The notes: a model not told the origin generated them from the sequence alone. Counted from the first letter of the stretch, positions 23,101 to 35,726 are shown. The stretch is DNA of 64,000 bases from Apostichopus japonicus (GCF_037975245.1 NC_092571.1:14937917-15001916); one strand, 5' to 3'. Numbers and translations: made by a program.

Positions 23101-26100
23101 GGTTTTTTCTCATATAATATGTAATGGGACTGTAAAAATTGCTGTAAACTGAAACACTACTCGATGGTACTTATCAAATTTCAATAAAACTGCTGCTTTT
23201 ATCCCATTTTGTCACTGTAGGAACTAGGATTGTTCACAAGATGTATAAATACCACACAGACTGATATTCTGAAGCTCTCGAAAGGTGGTTTTAAATTTGT
23301 TGATTTCTTTCTTTGAAAGTTTAAAACTATGTGGCCATTTTAGCATTATCTAGCAACTTTTTTAGTCACTACTTTTGTTCACTACCATGAGTCACTTGAT
23401 CAATGAATAGTTTCCAAGCTCATGCAATGTTGCGTAGTACAAACATTTCATGGCAGTATCTATTCTTGTTAAAATTTCTCTCCTGAAAATTTATAAACAT
23501 TTTTAACATATATGTTCATAGTCCTGTTAGCAAACTTATAGACAACAGGGGACTAAACAGAAACACAAATATTGCTAGATATGTTAAAATGGTCACACAG
23601 AGTAAAACTTGCAGCCATAATCTTCACTAGTTTAGAATAACCTTTTGCATAATTTTCATAACTTTGTAAAAATCATAATTGTAACTCACAAGATGTCAGA
23701 GTAACATAGACTGAGCGAGGTGTTACCATCCAGTGATATGTCTTTTTACTGCATTGGAATATCCCTTTAAGGGGAATGTATAGTACTGCCTCAAGTACTG
23801 CTTATCTAGCAATATTTCTCACATAAAAACTTTGTAGCGCTCAGGTACTCAAATTTATCAAACATGGTGATGCAAACATGGCTGAACTAGTATTAAACTA
23901 CAGAGGTTTCTTGATTATGACTGACCAAAATTTGAATTGGAAATGGTCTAGATGTAAAATATTTCACTTAATACCTCCATGTTTGGCAGCTAGGTGCACT
24001 GGTCTCTGACCTTTAGCATTGGTCACTTCCAGGTCATATCCTTGCTGGACTAAGAACTCGAGAATTTTGGGGTGGTTTTTCTCTGACGCTAAATGGCAGG
24101 GGGTCTGTCCTTGGGGGTCGATCGCATTGCAATCGACACCTGCACGTAGAAATGAAACAAACACAAAGAAATAACACAAACACATAGAAATAAAACAAAC
24201 ATCAAACACATAGAAATAAAGCAAACACATAGAAATAAAACAAACACATCAAACAAACAATTATCTAAAACTGGAATTTTGTTGCACAGAATGCACAAAG
24301 AATCCAATTTTGTTGATTAATTTTTAAGTCAATTTTGAAGTTTGACCCCTCAAATCAAAATCACATTTCCCACTTTCCCTCAATATTTGTGTCCCTCCCG
24401 CTCCTGCCCACCTCCCGCTCCTGCCCACCCCCCCTCCCTGCCAACCCACCTTCCTCCCCAACCCACCTTCCTCCCCACATTGAACCCTGCTTCCCAAATG
24501 GTCTCAATTCCTGCTACTAACTAATACCGACTCATGAATGCAACACTAGAGTTCTTTCTTTCTCTTTGTCTTCACTCTCTTGACTATTAATACTTTTTAC
24601 ATTCAAATGGAAATGGAACAAAGTACTTCAGTTCACCGCATGTGACAACATTACTCATTCCACCCCTGACTGCATACATCCATACTTAATTAATACTAAA
24701 TACATTATATGTTTGCTACAAACGATGGTATCTCTTTATCTTTATTTATTCTCTCTCTCCTCTCTTCTGTTTTCCCTCTTTTCTCTATTAATAAATGTTT
24801 AATACATTCAAAATAAATTTAAACAAAAGACTTATTCATCTCACCCCCTATGACACGATGTTAATCATTTTGTTATAAACTTTGATACGTCTTATTAAAA
24901 TGATGCTATCGGTACCGATGTGATTTTCTATCCTGTTCATGACTAGAAATGTAAATATAAATTTGTATAAATATGCAGTAAGTCTTGAAATTAATCCATA
25001 ACTCTTCTATCATTCTATTATGAAGATAAGGTCTATAGCTTTGTTTCGTTCTGAAATTAGCATAACAAGTTTGTCATAATCAACCCATTTTCATGGACTC
25101 CACTGAGCGGACATAAAGGGTGAAATCGTATGCAGCAGACAGGGTGAAAGACATTGAAAATCGTCCTTGTACCCAGACTAACCCAGTGATGACTTTTAAA
25201 ACTTCTAAATCATGACATATGAGAAATGATAGAGTCCAACTAAATAATAAATTGATGGTGACATACTCTCCCTAATCATAACTAAAATACCTGACTGATT
25301 TCTCTTCCCCCTATCTATTCCAAATAAATTATGTTTTCACAAAAAAAAAAAATTCAATTCCAAAAAAATATCACTATGTTATCAGAGTAGATGAATATGT
25401 TTTTCATATTTTTTTATTCCACCCAACCCCCCCCCCCCATCCATGTCTTTCAGGATGGTTAATCTCTTTGCTTTATAGCATAAGTAACATTTCTAGATAT
25501 GTGCATAGACATTATGAAATGACTTTTCACATCACATCATTAATTATCACCTCTTTCTCATGACGGCTGTACCTCAAGGAAATTAAACAGATGTGCCTTC
25601 TGGGCTGATACATATCAAAACGACAGTTGACTATTAAATTTTACTTACCGTGACCTACCAGGGCCTCCAAGCAAGTAACTTCCCCATGGTAAGCTGCAGT
25701 GTGACATGGGTACCACTGCCTCTTATTCTTGGCTTCTGGGTCCACACCACATCTCAGGAGAAGCCTGACGGTATCTACGTGACCACCGAGACATGCATCG
25801 TGTAGCAAGCTTGGTCCCAGTTCTTTAAGGAGAACGGCATCTGTATCATTCTGTAGGAGATGAACGGATATTTAATTTATTACTGAACATATCTTATTTC
25901 AATTTAATGTAAAATTTAAACAAGTTACTATAATAGACAAGGCGACTGGTTTGCAGGCAGTTGGCTATACCGAATTTACCAGGAGTTTTAAAGGCCAATA
26001 TAAACAGCTTAACAGTTGCTTCATTTCATTTCAATAGCAATTTTGGAATGAAGTAAAAAGAAGGTATGTTGTTTACAAAGATAGTGAAATATACACAGAT

Positions 26101-27021
26101 AGGTAGATGAGCATGTCAGCATATTGAGTTTATATAGTATTACTGAGTAGAACCAGCGGACTGTGGTAGATTTAATTAAGAAACTGCAAACTTGAAAGTC
26201 ATCAGCTAAGCAACACACAAAATTGCTACCTATTACATATAACTTCTCCCTTTTTTTTTTTACAAAATCTTATATAAGTATAAGAGGAGATATTATAATT
26301 ATATAATATTAATAATGGAAATATACTGTGTGGTCCTTCAAGATCAGTACGGGACTTATCCAGAAGACAGGTGACGCCAGTGTCGATTTGTGACAGAGGT
26401 CAAACCGCCCTCTGAGAACATTTCCTGGCAAGACATAATGCCAACACTCTTTTTCCATGGGTTGTGCCTGCAAAAGTTAATAAGGGTCCAAGTATATGTT
26501 GCCTCGGGTGCCCCAAAGGATATTAAATCCAGCACTGTTCAATATACTCTGGCCTCTCAATGTTAAGGCTATTTTTACTGGCTAAGTGCCGAAGGATTTC
26601 GCTGTTTGCCAGTAGAAACAAAAGGCACTGAAATTTGTTGTTTTGGTTTTGGTGCTGGACTTCTTCTTTTGCCAGTGCAAAGTTTGGAAATCAATTTTAG
26701 CCAGTAGATTTGTCTATGCACTGTGCATTTTGTAGATATATTAAGTAGCTGAAACTGTGATATTCTATAGGCCGGGTAGTTAAAGGATGATGTTTTAGTT
26801 TACATTTCACCTGAATGATTGCCTCTACGGCTTCTAGCTTTCCAAATCTGCAGGCAGTGACCAAAGAATCACGGGATACATCTTTAGCTGCTGTGTTTCT
26901 CCCTAATATTTCTCCTACCGCAGTCCCATTATCTCCATAGATAGCTGCTTGTAAAGTGGTCTGCTTTGGATTGTAGCGACTCATAATTCGGAAAAGGTGA
27001 TCGACGACAGATTTAAAAGAC
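17065..27021 (-). CDS. Ankyrin-repeat protein gene, eight exons recognised
   Basis: Eight exons on the - strand each have GT/AG borders and join without a phase conflict: 27021-26811, 25850-25649, 24139-23975, 21874-21693, 21458-21383, 20136-19972, 18826-18685 and 17197-17065. Together they give 424 residues to a TGA stop. About eight ankyrin repeats can be read, e.g. LLHDACLGGHVDTVRLLL, RPVHLAAKHGGLECL, RTPAHYAAAGDHIDCLRFLL and NTPAHLAAAGGHGKCF. After the repeats comes a CVHCKDTF (CxxC) segment, then a lysine/arginine-rich stretch and an acidic end (EEQEIES). Ankyrin stacks bind proteins; the partner here is unknown. The repeat 'CGVDPEAKNKRQWYPCHTAA' recalls vertebrate ANKRD42 from memory, but the C-terminus differs, so I give no name. 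The first exon is open at its 5' side; either the in-frame ATG at 26984 is the start or another coding exon lies upstream. The gene converges on the glutamate receptor gene. Confidence 0.85.
18685..18826 (-). CDS. Ankyrin gene exon: CxxC segment
   Basis: The - strand acceptor is gttcttggcag|gtaaaa, behind a run of T and G, and the donor is gtcag|gtatgt; 142 bp, phase 1 in and phase 2 out. It encodes ELQCVHCKDTFELLEWE, then a serine/lysine-rich stretch. The CxxC pair could be half of a metal-binding site, but no second pair is visible nearby. Confidence 0.8.
19485..20010. repeat. Minisatellite (~117-124 bp unit) derived from an ankyrin exon edge
   Basis: Five copies of AACTCACAAGCTTTCTCCAT (with variants), each followed by CCGTAGAGGGTGGCCGTATCG, begin near 19487, 19600, 19724, 19840 and 19965. 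They are separated by (CATT)-rich spacer such as TTCATTCATTTTATCATTC. On the - strand the last copy is the real 3' end of the ankyrin exon at 19972-20136, including its GTGAGT donor. Confidence 0.9.
19972..20136 (-). CDS. Ankyrin gene exon whose 3' edge has been tandemly copied
   Basis: The - strand acceptor is ttcgtctag|aaaata and the donor is aagctt|gtgagt; 165 bp, phase 1 in and out. It encodes NTPAHLAAAGGHGKCFHCC and a run of charged residues ending in GRRYGHPLRMEKA. The last ~38 exon bases plus the donor recur four more times downstream in the intron (see the repeat at 19485-20010). This exon is the only copy with a proper upstream exon body. Confidence 0.88.
21383..21458 (-). CDS. Ankyrin gene exon: short repeat exon
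   Basis: The - strand acceptor is cattcccag|gcagca and the donor is tcgata|gtgagt; 76 bp, phase 0 in and phase 1 out. It encodes AASQGAMSCLHWLLDKHPD, the helices of one ankyrin repeat. Confidence 0.85.
21693..21874 (-). CDS. Ankyrin gene exon: ankyrin repeats 5-6
   Basis: The - strand acceptor is ttccatag|gtctgg and the donor is cactct|gtaagt; 182 bp, phase 1 in and phase 0 out. It encodes GRTPAHYAAAGDHIDCLRFL followed by LQHGANKETPDNSE. A MITE with an 8-bp target duplication lies only 36 bp upstream of the acceptor (21910-22306), in the preceding intron. Confidence 0.9.
21910..22306. mobile_element. hAT-like MITE, family A copy 1
   Basis: Terminal inverted repeats start CAGTGGCAGAGC and end GCTCCACCACTG. 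The 8-bp duplication gctatgtt flanks it exactly (21902-21909 and 22307-22314), the hAT signature. It has no coding capacity. It inserted in the ankyrin gene intron, 36 bp upstream of an acceptor. Confidence 0.9.
23975..24139 (-). CDS. Ankyrin gene exon: ankyrin repeats 4-5
   Basis: The - strand acceptor is ctacgtgcag|gtgtcg and the donor is catggag|gtatta; 165 bp, phase 1 in and out. It encodes GQTPCHLASEKNHPKILEFL and GQRPVHLAAKHGG, textbook ankyrin repeat words. Confidence 0.9.
25649..25850 (-). CDS. Ankyrin gene exon: ankyrin repeats 2-3
   Basis: The - strand acceptor is ctcctacag|aatgat and the donor is tcacg|gtaagt; 202 bp, phase 0 in and phase 1 out. It encodes LLHDACLGGHVDTVRLLL and WYPCHTAAYHGEVTCLEAL, both with the ankyrin helix-turn-helix pattern. 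Confidence 0.88.
26811..27021 (-). CDS. Ankyrin gene, first recognised exon
   Basis: On the - strand the acceptor is tttgtag|gtcttttaaa and the donor is attcag|gtgaaa. The frame is open from the acceptor, and an in-frame ATG lies at 26984-26982 (MSRYNPKQTTLQAA). If the upstream exon is non-coding this is the start codon. The exon encodes LVTACRFGKLEAVEAIIQ, the first ankyrin-like helix pair, and ends in phase 0. Confidence 0.75.
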
Positions 27022-27908
27022 CTACAAATAAAAAATATTAATAATTAATGTATGTAAACTATGTTTGAATTTACCTCCCTCACAAATGAACAGCAAAGTT
27101 AATACAGGGTGCTTACATAATATTTATCAGCTACTAGGTTTCTCTGTACAAATATTTCTCCTACAATGGTCCTGTCATATATACTACTTGTATTGTGATT
27201 GTACAGTAGTTGCTCAAAATTCAGGAAAGCTGAGGAATGATGGATTTCAATGTCCCACCCAAACAAATTCACAGAATAATTTATGAAGCTTTACTGTTTA
27301 AATAGTTGAATACCAATTTATTTTCTCACATGACATAGACATAAAAATCAAAGCGGGGTGCTATGTGTACTGAACTGTACAGTAAATATTTACATATGAA
27401 GGTCATTTATAAAGGCTAGTAACCATGACAAACACACCCTGGAAGAAATCCATAGATAACCTATAGAAAAGACAGAAACATAAAAGATGTAGGAAACAAA
27501 AACGAGAGAATAACTGAGCATGTATGATTGCTTTAAAAGGTATGCTTTGAGATTATTTTGGCAACTCCAGGGTATATTCTACCACAGAGAGTATTCCTAT
27601 AGATGCCCTAGCTACAGTACTGTATAGTTGTCTAGTAATAATTTACCATTCATTGTTCTGCGGTAGTGTAGTTTGCTGAAAATACGTCATTTTTACAACT
27701 TTTTACCGACAATTTGGTAAAATTTTTGAAACAAGATAAATTGATTCAATTCTTATCAATGGGGAAAACCTCGTAAACTACACTCCCTCACCTCCAGAAT
27801 AAAATCAGGGGCACGTAGCCCACCCTACACCCCACTGGCAAACAGAATATAACACAAAAATTCTTGGTGTACACTGTACTTGTAATCCATAAACTAATTA
27901 ACATGTAT

Positions 27909-28172
27909 GGCGGAGTGTATAGTCTAGTGGTTACGCCGGCGTCTCCCAGTCATGAGATCCCCGGTTCGATTCCCCGCCGACAGCAATGTGTGTCGTCTGG
28001 CAAGGGTGTTGTTCAATAACAACTTCCCGACATGGACGTTAAATGGATGTGTGCCGAGAGATTGGCTTCGGTCAGCTTGCGAGTCTATAAGCCTCCATGG
28101 CTTCTTTCGCGAGTTCCTGCTTGCGGGAAGATCACATATACATACATACATATGTATGTATGTATGTATGTG
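27909..28172 (+). mobile_element. tRNA-derived SINE with (ATAC/TATG)n tail
   Basis: The A box TAGTCTAGTGG and perfect B box GGTTCGATTCC are spaced as in tRNA, and GGCGG/CCGCC ends can pair as an acceptor remnant. A body of about 190 bp (TGTCGTCTGG ... GCTTGCGGGAAG) follows and ends in ATACATACATATGTATGTATG. It lies upstream of, and antisense to, the ankyrin gene's first recognised exon. Confidence 0.75.
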
Positions 28173-28199
28173 CAATACAGCTTGAACATTCAAAGCTTC

Positions 28200-31100
28200 T
28201 TCAATGCATTGCTTCAAAATTTGAAAAATATAGCGTCATATTAAAATGAGAGGGGCACTCTCCAATAAGACCCTCCCCCAAACCCAAAAAAAGTGGTTGT
28301 TGTGCTCCTGCTCAAAAGTACCGACAAAATTCAAAACAGGGCATTTTGTATTATGTATGTTACATTAAGTATCTGAATCTGAATGGGTTAAGTCAGCAAA
28401 GATCCTACTAGAGCCTAGAGGATATAAACATCAACCATACACATGATGGACACCATAAAAACGTGTGGGCAATCCATTGAGGTACTTATCTCATCCAAAA
28501 TTTGAATATATAATGACTACTATGATGTTGATCATCTCCGAGTCTCTGGGAATGTATCTATCAAATGTCATAGACAAATTTGAAGTACAACAATCTTGTT
28601 TTAAACTTAAAGCAACCACTGTGCACAGAAAATGACACACTTTCTGCCGTTTTTGGCAAGTTTGACCCTCAGTCAGAGTCTGACTTCTATCTACCATTAT
28701 GATCTAAGGCTAGGCTAGGTCCTATAGCATTGTACATTAATTAGGCCTCATCCAATCTACATTTTCAGTCACTGGTATCCAACCTGGGTTTTCGTCATTT
28801 GTCATTGATCCTACTGTTTATGTTCATTACTAGCATAGCCCAAGTTAAGCCTGACACGGTCTCGGGCCACTTTAAATTTAAGTTACCAGCTAGTTGACCT
28901 GTCCCTAGTTGAATGTTTGCATAGGCCTAGCGTTAGGCTAGCCCTAAGTTAGGCCAGTATAATTACGAATTAGGACTGGCCTAGCCTACGTACGACTGTA
29001 CGAGTAGGACATAGGTCCATATGCCCATGTTTCTGCCATTTATGACATATTAATGACCGAATGACACAAATTGTTGCCATATTTTGTGCATTAACTTTGA
29101 AGTTATTTACCATTTATTTATGATGGAACATAAATTTCCGTGCAGATTTTAACGTTAGACTATGTCGTTGCCTAGAAACGGTTATATATCAGAACATTGT
29201 TGTAGTATAGCGCCATCAAAAGCAGAAGTTATTACTTCGTCTGTACTGCAGGTATCACACTACAATTAATTGCTCCACTTGACTTACACACTAAACTCGT
29301 CACTTTTCAAGGTCGATAAAGCATAGATCGAAGTTTTCGACTGACATGTCCTACCCACCATACGATAGCTGATGGCTTGGGTTATCGCAACACATTCAAC
29401 TTTGGCCACCTCGCAAAGTGATTAAACTGCGGAACCTTCCAAGATTATCTTTTTTTTTAAGAAATGAATTGTAAGTAGTATTTATTCAATTCTACTCTAA
29501 AAATGTCCATCAGAAACTTTGGTATATATGTCTATTAATGCAAGTAGGCCATCAAAATAGGTATTTCTTCTGTTTGATTTATCATATTTCGATGAAGTTA
29601 ACCTATATTGGTGGCAATTTTGAAGTGCATAGTATTAAATGGTATCATAAATATAAAGTTAAGGACGCCAGATAACCACGGAAGCTTTCGTGAACCAAAC
29701 ATTTTATGATTTTACTAAATATCCACTTTTGTCGTGCCTTAAGCAGTTAAGTGTCACTAAAACGTCAAATCGGATGCAAAGGTTGACTTTAGACAAAATA
29801 AAATTATATTCACTTTTCATAATCCAACAAAACTGTATGATATTAGTGCTGGTAATGTTGCTATAACTATTCGGAGTTTTCAAAATGTGTTTGTCATTCT
29901 GGAGAGCTCCCTTAAGACTAACTTCATGATTTCACTGATTGGAAATTCAGTCAAGTCTTAAATGTTATTGTTAATTCATTAGCTTCATGAATTGTAATTA
30001 ATAGAACAAAACTGCTCATGCAATTTCAAAAAAGCAACATAACACCATTGGATGACATCCAACATCCATCTCCCCCTGACAAGTTGCAATGCGTTGTAAC
30101 TTGTAATTGAATTGTTATATAAGGGAGCTGTAGAAGTCTAATTGAATTTTGTGTTGCTTTTTTTGCGCTAAGCTAATAATGATATGTGTGATAGCCTTGG
30201 TAGCCCAGATGTTTTGATTGGTAATCCACTGACGTGTAACGAGCCATTTCTAAAAACAAAAACAAGTGGTGGGGTGGGGTGGGGTAAGGGGGGGAATAGG
30301 ATACAATAAAGCTAATTCAATTGTACACAATTACAACGCAGACTAACGACTATTCTCTTTATATATGGTCCGCTACACGTCAACAGAAATTTGATTTCTT
30401 ATGCTATTATTCTTCAAGGAATTTAAAACTTCATGTTGATTCATATAATACATTGCAAGGAGCAGGAACGGGTGCGACAACTACACGTATACCAGTAGTT
30501 CTATAATTGGAGTGGCACCAACTGTTAAAAGGAGGGGCGCAATACCGTGTCCTATACGACGTGAAAGTTATTGTGCATATGTGGTGGCACAGATGTGGGA
30601 CATAGCACATCACAGCACAACCCCATTCATATACCCCTTCCCCTTGTGCCTGGGCCTGACTACGGTACTAGCCTGGACATTCTGAACTCTCTTACCGTAT
30701 GAGCAGGTGTTCATCCAATATCATCATATGATACGGTTTCGAATGAGCTATACTGTTCCCTTATACTCAAACCTTGGCAAAAATGATATAAAATAAACAT
30801 GAATTTGGGCTAAACTAAACATTCAGTTCAGTAACCTAGCCCTTTAAATGACGTCATAAATTTGAAGTCAAAATCATAAAATGTCCTCGAGCACTATTTT
30901 CTTTATATCTTTCTTAAAAATATTAATAATTTACTGAATATGTCAGTTACGAAGTCTACTTTCTTGCACGCGTAACAGATGTTAAGCTATAAATCATGAT
31001 TTCTTGTTTATTTAATTTATCAGATAAAGTATTGAAGGCGTCTCAAATATTTATACAAAGCATAACAGCTGTAACAGACAGGTTAATTAATTCCCTGGGG

Positions 31101-31640
31101 AAAAATGGCAGTAAACTAAGATGCCAATTTATTAAATGCAAACATTAAAATTGAAAAATACTCTTTCGACTTGTTTCTTTTTTCTTTCCATGTTGATTAT
31201 TATATCATGGGCATAAAGTAATTTACGCAGAAAAGCTTGACGAAATGCATATTGGCTTATTGAACCTCTTGGGGAAAACGAAAACGTGCAGACTTTTAAG
31301 TTGTTTTCTAAGTTTTATTAATCATTTTTGTTGGTTATTGCTGTATGTTATATTGGCAGATTGTTGACGTAGGATCTTCTTAATGTTGTTGTTGTGTTCT
31401 CTTTATTTTTTCTATATTGTCTTTCTGTATTTTTTCAACCTCTCCCCGTCTATCTTTCGTTTTGTTTTTGTGCCTTTCTTATTCATTTACCAGACATTTT
31501 TCGACATCATAGATTTGTTTTGATTCTTGTTTGAAGCCGCTTCAGAATGTTAATTTATATTTTTATATCTATTCCAATGTATTCGTGTATTCACCACTTC
31601 GAATTATAAATATGCAAATATATATATATATAAATATATA
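28200..31640. other. Intergenic stretch upstream of the ankyrin gene
   Basis: It is presumed to hold the ankyrin promoter and 5' exon(s), not located. Apart from the X-box-like site at 29167 and a G-rich patch at about 30267-30298, I see nothing that can be named. Confidence 0.5.
29167..29179. promoter_or_regulatory. Candidate RFX X-box upstream of the ankyrin gene
   Basis: GTTGCCTAGAAAC is a near-palindrome one mismatch from the X-box form GTNRCC-N(0-3)-RGYAAC. It lies about 2.1 kb upstream of the first recognised ankyrin exon, where a promoter could be. No transcription start is visible, so the link is conjecture. Confidence 0.25.
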
Positions 31641-31647
31641 TATTTAG

Positions 31648-31745
31648 GGTGTTCGCATATAAAGCAGGAGGCCCGGGTTCGAATCCCGATGGAGGCTGGA
31701 AGTTTATCACTGTTCTGGATTTTCCTACTCATTACGTTTTCAATT
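31648..31745 (+). mobile_element. SINE-like unit with tRNA-like head, copy 3 (5'-truncated)
   Basis: It matches copy 1 from the D-arm side (TTAGGGTGTTCGCATATAAA) through a B box GGTTCGAATCC and the body GTTCTGGATTTTCC, with TA-rich sequence on both sides. The first ~20 bases of the head are missing. Confidence 0.75.
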
Positions 31746-32682
31746 ATGTATATTTATATATATATATAGACATACAGAGAATGATGATAAACTGAACAGA
31801 AAACAAAGTTTATGTGTGAACAATGCAATATTTCCGGCCACACAAAGATTATAGTTCTATACTTGTTTATAACTCCAGAGAGTGTTAGGTAATGGTCATC
31901 AGTATAGGCCCCGATGTTTAGTACCCTCAAAATTATACTACGACACACTGAAATGATAAAAAAAAAGATAGTTTGCTAGAGGCTCAGTGATCCTGGAATT
32001 ATTTCCAGACAATACGTAGTAACTAAAATAGACAATACGTATAGCTCCCCATGAGATTACACAGTTGACCAGCTGCAGTGTAGATTCCGGGAATAGAATG
32101 CGTATTTGACGCGCTCTTCTTCTTCAGAGCTATATACATTAGAAGAGTATATCCAGTGTTTCTTTTGTGAGAAGCTGCAAGTGCTTCAGTGTTATTGAGC
32201 TTCTCAGCTTCAGTATTTACGTATAGGTATACTGGGGAATATTACCTATTGACACAACTGCAGGCTTCGATACAAATGATCCGTGTTGTATTTCTGGCAC
32301 GCCTGTCTGCCTACCTCTATATTGCACACCTGAAAAGTCTACGTGCAACATTTACTGTACAGTTTCTCCACATTTCAGAGTAAGTTGCATTCAGTACAAT
32401 TGTTTTGTATGAATAATTGCATGAGTGCCAACATGCATACATGCCTTGGTCTGTCTTATTTCACCAACAAAACGATTTTTTCTAGCTAACACACAAACCC
32501 ACTGCCGATACGCTAACGCATTTATGTACCGTGATGAATAGGGCATCCAATGTAGTTAACCGCTCGTGAATGTTCGAGTAAAGGGTGCATGACCATATCA
32601 ATTGACTTTATAGCATATCTGAAGTCCATGTACTACCTATGCTTAAAATCTTCGGAACGCTCTCAGATAAGATAGCATGCAG

Positions 32683-32684
<2 letters not shown>

Positions 32685-32740
<56 letters not shown>

Positions 32741-32742
32741 AT
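32685..32742. repeat. (TA)n microsatellite
   Basis: Uninterrupted TA, ending in TGTATGTATAT. Confidence 0.95.
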
Positions 32743-32918
32743 AGTGTAAGTAAACTAATAAATCTAGCTAGTATACTGCTAGACAACGCAGGGGGATTTT
32801 CCAATAGGGGGGGGGGCGCCAGGCATGAATGATCGCCGTCCTGGGGGATGGGTCTAAGGGGAGGGGTGTACAATTTTTGCTTTCGAAGAAGGGCTGAAAT
32901 GCAAAATGGTGTCATATG

Positions 32919-33978
32919 CATGGGCGGCGATCCGTACTTCCGAGTGGGGGGGGGTATGACCTTGTTGACTATCTAAGCGTAGCGCCACCATGAGTTGGCG
33001 CGAAGCGTACAAGAAAATTTTGGGATTAACAAACCCTCTAGATGGCCGGAAACGGCACTTTCCGAGGTTCCAAGCGGCATATACCCAACTTTAAAATAGG
33101 GATGTCATGTCCGAAATATCTCATAATCAGGATCCAAAATACTTTTTCTTTAATTTCGGGTGTTATTTTGGGAAAATTGCCCCTGTCAATCTTGTTTCAG
33201 GCGCAACGTTAGAATGTTCGAGAGCTCTTTTATATTATTCGATGAAGAAAATGGCCTCATGCAGGCTATTATAGGCCTATACACATGCAATACACAATTA
33301 CACATAGTTACATTCCTAGGTACCGATTGCTAGGGCATCCAGGTGAAACGTGTATTAAGCATTACCCTGGTTACATGAGATTCTCAGCTGTTCGAGGGAA
33401 CATGTACGTGTGTAGGCCTACTATAGGGCCTATATGAATACTATGAGGGTGCATATATGTACTATATCAATACCGTGGGCGCAATAATACATTTTGTTAT
33501 ATACATACATGCAATACACAATTACACATAGTTACATTCCTAGGTACCGATTGCTAGGGCATCCAGGTGAAACGTGTATTAAGCATTACCCTGGTTACAT
33601 GAGATTCTCAGCTGTTCGAGGGAACATGTACGTGTGTAGGCCTACTATAGGGCCTATATGAATACTATGAGGGTGCATATATGTACTATATCAATACCGT
33701 GGGCGCAATAATACATTTTGTTGTTATAGGGCCAATGAAGCCTACAGTCAACTATTTTTGCTTTATAAAGACGCTTTATTTGAAAAGATCGCACTGCGTT
33801 TATGGTAGGCGAGAAATGAAGCTAAAAAAGAGCCGTACATTAACGAAGATGCATAAATGTAGGCATGAAAATATTCTTATCCCTGGCATTTGGTGGGGGG
33901 GGATATGGTGCATTACATCCCCTCCACCCATTTTCATGGGGGGATATATCCCCCCTCCACCCAGGATCGCCGCCCATG
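32919..33978. mobile_element. MITE-like element with CATGGGCGGCGATCC ends
   Basis: Perfect 15-bp inverted ends (CATGGGCGGCGATCC / GGATCGCCGCCCATG) bound 1,060 bp. The flanking octamers gtcatatg and gccatata agree at 6 of 8 positions, suggesting an aged duplication. It contains the core shared with families A and B (about 32968-33012) and a 224-bp perfect tandem duplication. No transposase reading frame is present. Confidence 0.7.
33283..33722. repeat. Tandem duplication, 224-bp unit, two copies
   Basis: The segment beginning ACATGCAATACACAATTACA at 33283 repeats from 33507, with no difference that I can find over about 216 bp. The two copies are therefore very young, or this is an assembly artefact. 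Confidence 0.9.
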
Positions 33979-35019
33979 GCCATATATGATCCATTTTTCG
34001 GCCTTAATAATAAGCAACATTTCCAGTAAATATGGACACAAAATGCACAATTTAGTATGGTTGGCATGTCACTTAGTGTTTATAGTGATAATACAAACAC
34101 AATTACCATCTATGTTTCTAAAACTATTATGCCGCCGAACTTCGCCAGAACCTTTTTTTGGCAAACAAAAAATAAAGCATACGGGAGGGGGGGGGGGGGG
34201 TTGAGCGATCACCGACATCTCACATAAAGGTCGTCATCAATTTTTTTTTTTTTTTTGGCTAAACTTTTTTTTTTTTTTGGTGACGGCCAATAGGGGGGGG
34301 GCGCACGCCTGTTGCGCCCCCCCCTGGATACGCCCCTGCAACGTAGCAACGCTACAAGTTAAAACAACATAACTTTCTCAATTCTTGTCCATAAATGAGA
34401 TTTATTCAGACACGCATGCCGTCGTTTCACGTGGCGTGAAATTATAAACACGTTAACCCTTAGGACTATCTTTCCGGTCACCGCAATTCATATTTTTATT
34501 CTAATTAGCGTTTGTTAAAGGATATTGTCCTTCAGAAGAAACGTTTTTTTTTTTAAATCGAAAGGATGATGGTGAAAATGTCATTATAACATTCGAAGAA
34601 AATGTCAATTTTCCTCATATTCATTTTTCTTCCGAAGTGTAATTGTGTTGCAGAACCTAATTAAACTGATTTAATTAATTTAACCTGATTACCAAGAAGG
34701 CCGTTAAATTTATTTTGTCTATCTTATTAAATGATAAACAGCGAATAATCCCTTTGCTTGCTTGCTTGCCGCAGACTGTTGTATGTATGTAGTATACCGC
34801 CTGTCTCTCGCACTTAATTTGCTAATATTTATAGTAAATGTCATTTGTGAATTCAACTGTTAAAACCACCACGAGGCCTTGAAACGTTCGTTGGTCGTCT
34901 AAAAATACATATAGATAAATTTATAGACAATGTATAGTTTTCCTTGAGGTTCGACTGCTTCAGTAAATACTCTGTTTACTGTTTACTCTATTTATTGTCA
35001 CTCATATAAATATAGATAT

Positions 35020-35021
<2 letters not shown>

Positions 35022-35061
<40 letters not shown>

Positions 35062-35068
35062 ATATAAC

Positions 35069-35106
<38 letters not shown>
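35022..35106. repeat. (TA)n followed by (TG)n
   Basis: TA tract broken by AACATATAACA, passing into a pure GT run. Confidence 0.95.
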
Positions 35107-35699
35107 ACACCATGGAACTAACTCAAGAGTGGAAACTGATGTTACATCAATTTATCAATTCGCAAGGTGTATATATTTAATCTAGAAAGGTGTAAAACAT
35201 TTAGCTATCTCGTCTCAATAAGTTGCACCTGTTCAAGAAAATCATGGACTGTGACAAGAAAGATAAATTTCATCAGGTACTCAAATTCGTTTCTTAATTT
35301 GAATTTGTCGCCGATTCTGTACATGTGGAGAATATACACTGTATGAAAAAAAACCATAAATGAAAACAAAACAATTCTCTTGTTGGTTTTCGACTTATTA
35401 AATGCTATCATGTTTCTTAGCAACCACTGTGGATAAAATGCAGCATGAATTCTGCTATTAAGATAATTAAAGCACAGCTCGAGTACTGTATATTTTAAAG
35501 TTGGATTAACGACGTTTTTTGGTATTATATATAGTTAACCCTACTTAATGTGGGAGAGCGGAACATGGCCTATATGATGCATTTCTGTACTTTTTCCAAC
35601 GGCTTGGTTTGATTTGGATTTGAAAAAGATGAAACCATTAAGTTATATATGATATGTAAGTATATAAGTGTAAATAAGTGTATAAGTGTTTATAAGTTT

Positions 35700-35726
35700 A
35701 TGTATATATATATATATATATGTATA

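Noticed and set aside
28138-28170. CRISPR-like short repeats (ATAC/TATG)
   Set aside because: Simple microsatellite tail of a SINE in a eukaryotic genome.
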